A stretch of 6,784 bases of DNA from Firmicutes bacterium UBA6648. Its GTDB lineage: Bacteria; Bacillota; Clostridia; Peptostreptococcales; Anaerovoracaceae. The position numbers and the translations under genes were made by a program. The stretch spans positions 1-6,784 of the forward strand of contig DKLE01000079.1 of the NCBI GenBank assembly GCA_002455605.1. Reading direction: 5' to 3'. The notes beneath the pieces were generated by a model. It did not search any database and had not been told where the DNA came from. It worked only from the letters and a program-made list of their open reading frames with translations. Positions 1-5,859 of this stretch are shown here, piece after piece; within the stretch, counting starts at the first letter, position 1; the number at the start of each line of letters is the position of its first letter.

Positions 1-416
1 TAAATGGCGGCGGTGGCTCATATTATGAAAATTATATTTCAGATATGGATAAAAAGATAAATGTGCTTAAACCCTCTGAACCCAGGGAATTTCCTATAGA
101 AGGCTTAGACTTCACAGGAATTGGCTATATAGATGGGATGCTTCATATACAAACTGCGGCAGAGAATAATTTAAAAAAAGGTAACCATGGATATTTTATA
201 TTAAAGGATAAACAGGGAAGTGAAGTGACCTGTGATTACAGTGTTGGTTTTATAGAAAACCCGGATGTCCCGGAGCGAATAGATTATAATGAAGAAGTAT
301 TTAATGTTCCGGAATCTCAAATTGAAAATTATTCTTTATATGGATATTTTGTTACAAGCGGTATGTATACAGAAGGAGAGTGGAAAGTAACTTTTGTGCT
401 AGAAAATGAAGAATGA
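1..416 (+). CDS. Partial CDS: C-terminal part of a probable DUF4179-type extracytoplasmic protein
   Basis: The reading frame is open from the left edge (first full codon at 3) to a TGA at 414-416, giving 137 visible residues, so the start is outside the window. The ATG at 45 is an unlikely start because no Shine-Dalgarno sequence precedes it and the frame upstream stays open with a glycine-rich stretch (NGGGGSYYENY). The visible part looks like a compact beta-rich domain: a GIGYIDGMLHIQ segment, then NHGYFILKDKQGSEV, then YSLYGYFVTSGMYTEGEWKVTF near the end, with no membrane segment or cysteine cluster. From memory, this pattern (HGYF.LKDK.G, LYG.FVTSG, G.W.VTF.LE) matches the C-termini of DUF4179 proteins, membrane-anchored proteins often encoded beside ECF sigma factors and thought to act as their anti-sigma regulators. 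The sigma-binding and transmembrane parts would lie upstream and cannot be checked here. That this is a real coding region is fairly sure; the family is a moderate guess. Confidence 0.6.
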   Translation, partial: NGGGGSYYENYISDMDKKINVLKPSEPREFPIEGLDFTGIGYIDGMLHIQTAAENNLKKGNHGYFILKDKQGSEVTCDYSVGFIENPDVPERIDYNEEVFNVPESQIENYSLYGYFVTSGMYTEGEWKVTFVLENEE

Positions 417-458
417 GATTAATTTTTTTATCAATTCTTATATTTCTCCCATAAAAAA

Positions 459-467
459 TGTTAAAAT
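459..467 (+). promoter_or_regulatory. Probable extended -10 promoter of sbcDC
   Basis: The bases TGTTAAAAT form a TGn extension followed by TAAAAT, a 5/6 match to the TATAAT -10 box, in an AT-rich gap between genes. No good -35 box sits at 16-18 bases upstream, which is tolerated for extended -10 promoters in Firmicutes. Transcription would begin near 474, leaving a leader of about 19 bases that carries the sbcD ribosome binding site. The AT-rich background makes chance matches likely, so this is a candidate only. Confidence 0.35.
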
Positions 468-481
468 ATATAAAAAAGCTC

Positions 482-487
482 AGGAGG
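482..487 (+). promoter_or_regulatory. Ribosome binding site that fixes the sbcD start
   Basis: A perfect AGGAGG lies five bases before the ATG at 493. The alternative in-frame ATG at 406 has no Shine-Dalgarno sequence. It would add 29 residues encoded by the AT-rich gap in front of the conserved SbcD N-terminus, so 493 is taken as the start. Confidence 0.85.
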
Positions 488-492
488 GACCA

Positions 493-1629
493 ATGAAACT
501 GATCCACCTTTCCGATCTTCACTTAGGAAAACGCGTAAATGAATTTTCTATGCTGGAAGATCAAGAATACATATTGGGGAAGATAATTGAAATTATTGAT
601 GAAGAAAAACCAGAAGGGGTTTTAATTGCAGGAGACATTTATGATAAATCCATACCGTCCGCAGAGGCGGTGTTAATGTTTGATGATTTTTTGGCTCGTT
701 TAGCAGAGAGAAAACTATTCATTTTTGCAATAAGCGGTAACCATGATTCCGCTGAGCGAATTTCTTTCGGAGGCAGACTGATGAAAAACAGTAAGGTTTA
801 TATCAGTCCGGCTTTCAACGGAGAGATTCAATCAGTCAAACTTGAGGATGCCCATGGAATGATTAGGGTTTATATGCTTCCTTTTATTAAACCGGCGTAT
901 GTCAGGCGTTACTATCCCGATATTGCCATTGAAACCCATAATGATGCAGTAAAAGCAGTCATAGAGCATGTAAAGATGGATTCTCAGCATCGGAACGTCT
1001 TAATATGCCACCAATTCGTAACAGGTGCAGTGTGCTGTGAATCGGAAGAATTATCAGTGGGAGGGTTAGACAACGTAGATGCGGGATTATTTGAAGGCTT
1101 TGATTATGTGGCCTTAGGACATATTCACGGACCTCAGAAAATTATTAAAGAAACAGTACGGTATGCCGGAACTCCATTGAAATATTCTTTTTCAGAAGCT
1201 AATCACAAAAAGTCAGTGACTGTGGTGGAACTTGCTGAAAAAGGTAAGGTACATATTCGGCAAGTTCCCCTTGTGCCGAAAAGAGATTTAAGAGAGATTA
1301 GAGGAAGTTATCTTGAAATCACCGCCAGAGATTATTATAAAGAATTAGACACGGATAATTATATGCATATTACTCTGACTGATGAAGAAGATGTTCCTGA
1401 TGCTGTAGGCAAGCTGCGCAGTATTTATCCTAATATCATGAAGCTGGATTATGATAACAAACGAACTCAGAGCCAAACCGTAATTGACGGAGCAAAGCAA
1501 TTAGAAAAGAAATCTCCTTTGGAATTATTCGAAGAATTTTATGAAAAGCAAAACAATCAGCTTATGTCAGAAGCGCAGCGAAAATTTACTTCTGATTTAC
1601 TGGAACAGCTTGTGGAGGATGAAAAATGA
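493..1629 (+). CDS. sbcD: Exonuclease SbcD, Mre11-like nuclease subunit of SbcCD
   Basis: This is the metallophosphoesterase subunit of the SbcCD complex, the bacterial counterpart of Mre11. With SbcC it cuts DNA hairpins and palindromes and degrades blocked double-strand ends in the cytoplasm. The 378-residue protein starts MKLIHLSDLHLGKR, the invariant SbcD N-terminus, and shows all the phosphoesterase metal motifs: D8 and H10, GDIYD with D48, GNHD with N83/H84/D85, H173 in ICHQF, and GHIH with H210 and H212. H84 corresponds to the transition-state-stabilising histidine of the family. The nuclease core spans roughly residues 1-260. The remainder is the SbcD C-terminal capping and SbcC-contact region, including PLELFEEFYEKQ near the end. 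Length is close to the family norm (about 380-400). It is the first gene of the operon, and its TGA overlaps the sbcC ATG, which implies translational coupling and matched subunit supply. The reading frame is complete, with no missing key residue. Confidence 0.97.
   Translation: MKLIHLSDLHLGKRVNEFSMLEDQEYILGKIIEIIDEEKPEGVLIAGDIYDKSIPSAEAVLMFDDFLARLAERKLFIFAISGNHDSAERISFGGRLMKNSKVYISPAFNGEIQSVKLEDAHGMIRVYMLPFIKPAYVRRYYPDIAIETHNDAVKAVIEHVKMDSQHRNVLICHQFVTGAVCCESEELSVGGLDNVDAGLFEGFDYVALGHIHGPQKIIKETVRYAGTPLKYSFSEANHKKSVTVVELAEKGKVHIRQVPLVPKRDLREIRGSYLEITARDYYKELDTDNYMHITLTDEEDVPDAVGKLRSIYPNIMKLDYDNKRTQSQTVIDGAKQLEKKSPLELFEEFYEKQNNQLMSEAQRKFTSDLLEQLVEDEK
1614..1618 (+). promoter_or_regulatory. 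Ribosome binding site for sbcC inside the end of sbcD
   Basis: GGAGG lies seven bases before the sbcC ATG at 1626 and is embedded in the last codons of sbcD. Together with the ATGA stop/start overlap it supports the chosen sbcC start and coupled translation. Confidence 0.8.
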
Positions 1630-4397
1630 GACCGATTCATTTGATTATATCGGCATTTGGTCCTTATGCGGACAAGTGTGAAATGGCCCTGTCCCAATTA
1701 GGTACCAAGGGACTATATTTAATAACCGGAGATACCGGAGCGGGAAAAACAACAATATTTGATGCCATTATGTTTGCTTTATACGGAGAAGCCAGTGGCA
1801 GCAGCCGGGAGACCAACATGCTTCGCAGTAAATATGCAGATGAAAATACGCCAACTTATGTAGAATTGTTGTTTCAGTATGGAGGCAAAGAATACAAGAT
1901 TAGAAGGAATCCCGAATATTTGCGCCCGGCTAAGCGGGGAAACGGCTTTACTGCGGAAAAAGCAGAAGCGGAGCTTATCTATCCGGACGGCAGTGTGTTA
2001 ACTAATGGAAAAAAGGTTACTGAAGCCGTAGAGATTTTGACAGGACTTGATCGAGAACAATTCAAGCAGATTGCTATGATAGCCCAGGGTGATTTTATGA
2101 AGCTTCTCCTAGCTTCTACTAAAGAACGAAGTGAGATTTTTAGAGATATTTTTAAAACAAAAGCTTATCAGCGTTTACAGGAGCGATTAAAGAGTGAAGC
2201 CGGAACATTAAAGAATGATTATGAGCGCTTAAAACAAAGTATTTGCCAGTATATAGAGGAAATAGTCTGTGAGGAGGAAGGAATTTTCAGCAATGAACTG
2301 GCTGAAATTAAATTACAATCCAATCTGGTGACAATAGAAGAAACAGTGGTATTTATTGAAAGCATTATTACGGCAGATGAAGCTTTAAGGGAAAATTGGG
2401 AAGAAAAACTACTAAATACAGAAAAAAGATTGGAAGAAGTAAATCATTTATTGGCCGAGGCAGAAAAATATAATAAAACTTATAAGGAATTTCTGACAAC
2501 AGAGAAAGAATGGGGTCAAAATTTAGGAGAATTGAAACTCTGCCAAAGAGTATTGGATATTGAAACAGAAAAACAGCCTGATTTGGAAAAAAAGGTAGGA
2601 CTTATTCAATCTGCAAAAGATAAGTTAGGTCAATATAGAGAACTGCAGCAAACTATTGATGAGATGGATGCAAAAGAAAAGCAGTTAAGTGTACATAATA
2701 AAGGTTTGGTAAACAATATGGAAAAGCTCAGAATATCTGATGCTTTACTGGAAGAGCTAAAAAAAGAACTGGATTCACTAACTGATCTGGGAATAAATAA
2801 ACAGAAGTTACAAAGCCAAATAAAGGAGACTGAGGATAAGCAAAAACTGGCCGGAGAATTATTGTCCGGTATTTCTCAATGGAACCAGATGAACCAAAAG
2901 CTTATAGTGGCTCAAGAGAATTATAAACGATCCTTCCAACGGTGGGAAGCAGCTAAAAAGCGGTTTGCTCAATTGGAAAGAGATTTTTTAGATGAACAGG
3001 CTGGAATTCTGGCGTCACGGCTTGTTGAAGGGGAATGCTGCCCGGTATGCGGTTCCGTAGAGCATCCTGTTAAAGCTGTTCCCTCTGAAAACGCACCCAC
3101 AGAAGCAGAACTGCAGCAGGCAAAATCACAGAGTGAAACATGTCAGGCAGAAGTGTCCAGATTCAGTACAGACGCCAGTATGTTGAAAGGAAAAGCAGAG
3201 GCCCTCAAAGAAGAACTTTTGAAACAAAGCAGGAAGCTGCTGGAATTTTGTTTGTTTGAGGAAATAAAGGAGAAAGTACAGCAAAAAGAACAGGAGCTGC
3301 GATTAGAATCATTAGAATTCATAAATCAATTAAAAGCTGTAGAAAATAAAATCAACAGGAAAGAGATATTAAACAAGGAGATACCTGAAATAGAACATAA
3401 AAGAAAAGAATTGGAAGACTCTATTGCTAAAGAGAATCAGAAAATAGCTACATTGGAGGCTGAGCTTAACGGACTGCAGAATTCTAAGCAAGTACTTGCT
3501 GAAAAATTGGAGTTTGACTCGAAAGAGGCAGCAGAGAAGCATATCAAAAAATTGGAATCAGAAAAGCTGATGATGCAGCAATCCTTTGAAAAGGCCAAGA
3601 AAAGATTGGAAGAATGCAAGCTGGCTGTGACCAAATATGCGGTAAAAATGGATGCATTGAAGGGGCAATTGAAGGAATTAAAAAAGGTTGACTGGGATGC
3701 AGAAAATGAAAAAAAAGCCTTGTTAGTACAAGAAAAATCCAAACTGTTAAGTCTTATTACTCAAGTGGCATCCAGACTTGATCGAAACCGTTCTGCTTTG
3801 CACCGCATTAAGCTCCGGAAAGACGAGCTATCAGAAGTTGAAAAGCGATGGACATGGGTGAGAGCACTATCCAATACTGCCAATGGCAATATAACAGGGA
3901 AAGAAAAGATTATGCTGGAGACTTACATACAGATGACGTATTTTGATCGAATTATCGCCAGGGCTAATATCCGGCTAATGTTGATGACCAGCGGACAGTA
4001 TGAATTGAAAAGACGGGTGGAAGCAGAGAACCGACAAAGCCAAAGCGGGTTAGAATTGGATGTGATTGATCATTATAACGGTTCAGAGAGAAGTGTAAAA
4101 ACTCTTTCAGGCGGGGAATCCTTTCAGGCATCTTTATCTTTGGCACTGGGGCTCTCTGATGAAATACAATCTTCCGCAGGGGGAATACAGCTGGATACCA
4201 TGTTTATCGATGAAGGATTTGGTTCCCTTGATGAAGAAGCATTAAGTCAGGCCATAAGGGCTTTAAAAGGATTGACAGAGGGAAACAAGCTGATTGGTAT
4301 TATTTCTCATGTATCAGAGCTGAAAGAAAAGATTGATAAACATATCCTTGTTAAGAAAGATAAAGCAGGAGGGAGTCGGGCTGTAATATCCGTCTAA
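1626..4397 (+). CDS. sbcC: Exonuclease SbcC, Rad50-like SMC-family ATPase subunit
   Basis: This is the ATPase and DNA-tethering subunit of SbcCD, a Rad50-type SMC protein. ATP binding dimerises the heads and gates SbcD nuclease access to DNA ends. The 923 residues show the expected order: an N-terminal ATPase lobe with Walker A GDTGAGKTT at 35-43 and a Q-loop glutamine at 154 (IAQGDF); a first coiled coil at about 175-465 rich in Glu, Lys and Leu; a zinc hook CPVC at 472-475 near the middle of the chain; and a second coiled coil to about 740. The C-terminal lobe has the ABC signature SGGES at 828-832, Walker B TMFIDE at 858-863 with catalytic E863, D-loop SLD at 867-869 and switch H895. All catalytic motifs are intact. 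At 923 residues it is shorter than the E. coli protein (about 1048) and B. subtilis protein (about 1130), so the coiled-coil arms are shorter while the heads are normal. It overlaps sbcD by four bases, forming one operon. Confidence 0.97.
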   Translation: MRPIHLIISAFGPYADKCEMALSQLGTKGLYLITGDTGAGKTTIFDAIMFALYGEASGSSRETNMLRSKYADENTPTYVELLFQYGGKEYKIRRNPEYLRPAKRGNGFTAEKAEAELIYPDGSVLTNGKKVTEAVEILTGLDREQFKQIAMIAQGDFMKLLLASTKERSEIFRDIFKTKAYQRLQERLKSEAGTLKNDYERLKQSICQYIEEIVCEEEGIFSNELAEIKLQSNLVTIEETVVFIESIITADEALRENWEEKLLNTEKRLEEVNHLLAEAEKYNKTYKEFLTTEKEWGQNLGELKLCQRVLDIETEKQPDLEKKVGLIQSAKDKLGQYRELQQTIDEMDAKEKQLSVHNKGLVNNMEKLRISDALLEELKKELDSLTDLGINKQKLQSQIKETEDKQKLAGELLSGISQWNQMNQKLIVAQENYKRSFQRWEAAKKRFAQLERDFLDEQAGILASRLVEGECCPVCGSVEHPVKAVPSENAPTEAELQQAKSQSETCQAEVSRFSTDASMLKGKAEALKEELLKQSRKLLEFCLFEEIKEKVQQKEQELRLESLEFINQLKAVENKINRKEILNKEIPEIEHKRKELEDSIAKENQKIATLEAELNGLQNSKQVLAEKLEFDSKEAAEKHIKKLESEKLMMQQSFEKAKKRLEECKLAVTKYAVKMDALKGQLKELKKVDWDAENEKKALLVQEKSKLLSLITQVASRLDRNRSALHRIKLRKDELSEVEKRWTWVRALSNTANGNITGKEKIMLETYIQMTYFDRIIARANIRLMLMTSGQYELKRRVEAENRQSQSGLELDVIDHYNGSERSVKTLSGGESFQASLSLALGLSDEIQSSAGGIQLDTMFIDEGFGSLDEEALSQAIRALKGLTEGNKLIGIISHVSELKEKIDKHILVKKDKAGGSRAVISV

Positions 4398-4439
4398 AGG
4401 GGAGTTCACACAATATTCACAGCTTGCACATACTGGCAG

Positions 4440-4448
4440 TGGTATGAT
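4440..4448 (+). promoter_or_regulatory. Probable extended -10 promoter of the subtilase gene
   Basis: TGGTATGAT combines a TGn extension with TATGAT, a 5/6 match to the -10 consensus. No -35 box stands at ideal spacing; TTCACA at 4416-4421 is a 5/6 match to TTGACA but is 21 bases away. Transcription would start near 4455, giving a leader of about 33 bases before the ATG at 4488. This argues that the in-frame ATG at 4449 is not used. The site suggests that the protease is transcribed separately from sbcDC, though no terminator is seen between them, so read-through is possible. Confidence 0.4.
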
Positions 4449-4479
4449 ATGGTAATATTTATTTATATAGAAATGAGAC

Positions 4480-4483
4480 GGAG
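4480..4483 (+). promoter_or_regulatory. Ribosome binding site chosen for the subtilase start
   Basis: GGAG sits four bases before the ATG at 4488 (GGAGCGTGATG). The other in-frame starts at 4449 and 4473 lack a Shine-Dalgarno sequence. The GTG at 4485, directly in front of the ATG, is too close to this site. The start at 4488 also gives a textbook signal peptide. Confidence 0.55.
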
Positions 4484-4487
4484 CGTG

Positions 4488-5786
4488 ATGTTTTTGAACA
4501 GAAAGAAATTTATGATATTATTTTTTGCTGTAATTTTAATAGCAGGAGGGTTTCTTCCGGCTCAAATGAATAGAGGGGTTGCGGAACAGGCAAGGGACAA
4601 CAAAAATAAGAATCCGCACATTTATTATGCTGCCGGAGTTATTAAATCACCGATACTGACCAGTGACAAGCTAAGCTCCGAACAATGGGCTTTATATAAT
4701 GACGGCAACTTCCAAATAAAGGAGGAGCAAAATAAATTTCCGGTTTATGAAAAGCCTTTTGATCAGCCAATGAATCCTGGAAAATGGCAGAAAAAAATTA
4801 AAAAACATTCTCAGAATCCAAATGTGAACTTAATTAGAAATCCAAAGCATAGCTTTGCAGGCATTGATATCAATATATCAGAAGCCTGGGCATTATACGA
4901 AATTCAGAGAAATGTCATTGTAGCAATGGTTGATACCGGTATTGATTATAATCATGAAGACTTGTCTGATGTGATGTGGATCAATGGAGATGAAATTCCG
5001 GGAAATGATATAGATGATGATGGAAATGGGTATACTGATGATGTATACGGATGGAATTTCTATGATAATACCAATGAGGTTTGTGTTGGAGAAGAGGACG
5101 ATCATGGGACGCACGGAGCGGGGACAATTGCAGCTACAAAAAATAACTCTGTGGGAATAGCGGGGATTGCGGATTATGATTCGATCAACATTATGAGCTT
5201 AAAAGCTTTGGGCGGGAAAGATGGCAGCGGAACAACGGACTCCATTATAAAATCCATTAAATATGCTGAGAATAATGGAGCTTCTATCTGTAACTTAAGC
5301 TTGGGTACCACTTCCTATGATCAAGAGCTATATGATACTATAGCAGATTCCAGTATGCTGTTTATTGTAGCAGCAGGCAACGGTGATTCGGAGAGAGGTG
5401 CCAATATTGATTCTGCTCCCCTATACCCGGCTTCATTTGATCTGGATAATATTATTACTGTAGCAAATATTTCTTATGACGGAAATTTATCCGAGAACTC
5501 AAATTACGGAGAAACTTCTGTTGATATTGCTGCTCCAGGGAGCTATATATTAGGTCTGACTGCAAATAACGGATATGCCTATATGTCAGGAACATCTATG
5601 GCGGCTCCCATGGTTACCGGTACAGCTGCTTTGCTATATACGGCTGACTCGGAGCTGAGTCTTGCCGACATAAAAAATGTAATCTTATGGACTGCGGCTT
5701 CTTTAGACAGTTTATCAGGAAAGGTAAGCTCGGGGGGGATGCTGAATGCCGGAGCGGCGCTCCAATACATTAAGCACGCAGAATAA
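4488..5786 (+). CDS. Secreted subtilisin-like serine protease (peptidase S8 family)
   Basis: This is a predicted extracellular endopeptidase of the subtilase family, 432 residues. The start at 4488 yields a clear Sec signal peptide: positive n-region NRKK, hydrophobic core at about 8-23, and possible cleavage after A25 or A32. The triad is complete: D149 in VAMVDTGID, H206 in DDHGTHGAG, S370 in GTSMAAP, with oxyanion asparagine N298 in AAGNGD. Between Asp and His lies an acidic loop at 174-185, D-I-D-D-D-G-N-G-Y-T-D-D, which looks like a calcium-binding insertion and is followed by VYGWNF, as in many S8 peptidases. QWALYNDG at 66-73, normally the start of the mature fold, is followed by a stretch of about 50 residues rich in Lys, Asn and Pro before GIDIN. 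No I9-type propeptide is recognisable, since only about 35-40 residues separate the signal peptide from QWALYNDG. The chain ends 62 residues after S370 without a cell-wall anchor or repeat domain, so the enzyme is probably released. Its substrate is unknown. It appears to be a single-gene unit converging on the HD-GYP gene. Confidence 0.93.
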   Translation: MFLNRKKFMILFFAVILIAGGFLPAQMNRGVAEQARDNKNKNPHIYYAAGVIKSPILTSDKLSSEQWALYNDGNFQIKEEQNKFPVYEKPFDQPMNPGKWQKKIKKHSQNPNVNLIRNPKHSFAGIDINISEAWALYEIQRNVIVAMVDTGIDYNHEDLSDVMWINGDEIPGNDIDDDGNGYTDDVYGWNFYDNTNEVCVGEEDDHGTHGAGTIAATKNNSVGIAGIADYDSINIMSLKALGGKDGSGTTDSIIKSIKYAENNGASICNLSLGTTSYDQELYDTIADSSMLFIVAAGNGDSERGANIDSAPLYPASFDLDNIITVANISYDGNLSENSNYGETSVDIAAPGSYILGLTANNGYAYMSGTSMAAPMVTGTAALLYTADSELSLADIKNVILWTAASLDSLSGKVSSGGMLNAGAALQYIKHAE

Positions 5787-5839
5787 AAACAAAAAAGAAT
5801 AACAGAAAGCGGAGTAAACGGAATCTGCTTTCTGTATTC
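5785..5839 (-). terminator. Intrinsic terminator of the HD-GYP gene in the convergent gap
   Basis: Bases 5802-5813 (ACAGAAAGCGGA) pair with 5824-5835 (TCTGCTTTCTGT) in a 12-bp stem with one G-U pair and a 10-base loop. GAAT (5797-5800) and ATTC (5836-5839) extend it by four pairs across a one-base bulge at 5801. Read on the minus strand, the stem is followed by TTTTTTGTTTTT (complement of 5785-5796), a proper U-tract, and the hairpin base lies about 20 bases after the HD-GYP stop codon. On the plus strand the stem is followed by TATGTACATGG, with no T-run, so termination of the protease transcript here would be weak at best. Confidence 0.85.
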
Positions 5840-5859
5840 TATGTACATGGTTTACATCA

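Noticed and set aside
409..439. Possible hairpin after the left-edge gene (AAGAAT pairing with ATTCTT)
   Set aside because: The stem is almost all A-T, interrupted, and not followed by a T-tract (the T-run is in the loop), so it is not a credible terminator.
406..492. Longer sbcD start at ATG 406, overlapping the end of the upstream gene
   Set aside because: There is no ribosome binding site. The 29 extra residues come from the AT-rich gap, and the conserved SbcD N-terminus with a perfect AGGAGG begins at 493.
3437..3742. Minus-strand open frame inside sbcC
   Set aside because: It is a Ser/Phe-rich shadow of the Glu/Lys-rich coiled-coil codons, with no recognisable domain and no gap for a separate gene.
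493..4397. sbcDC as part of a defence island or new anti-phage system
   Set aside because: Both proteins are ordinary SbcD and SbcC with all housekeeping motifs, and no toxin, nuclease, helicase or mobile element lies beside them in the window.
4412..4436. SigE-like sporulation promoter (AATATT followed by CATACTGG)
   Set aside because: The spacing is 11 bases rather than about 13-15 and the -10 match breaks after CATAC. The extended -10 for the housekeeping sigma factor is a better fit.
4449..4487. Subtilase start at ATG 4449 or 4473
   Set aside because: Neither has a Shine-Dalgarno sequence, and 4449 lies within or just after the likely -10 box. The start at 4488 has GGAG and a normal signal peptide.
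4488..5786. Csp-type spore germination protease
   Set aside because: It has a Sec signal peptide, a calcium-loop insertion and a QWALYNDG-type mature start, features of secreted S8 peptidases, and there are no csp-like neighbours.
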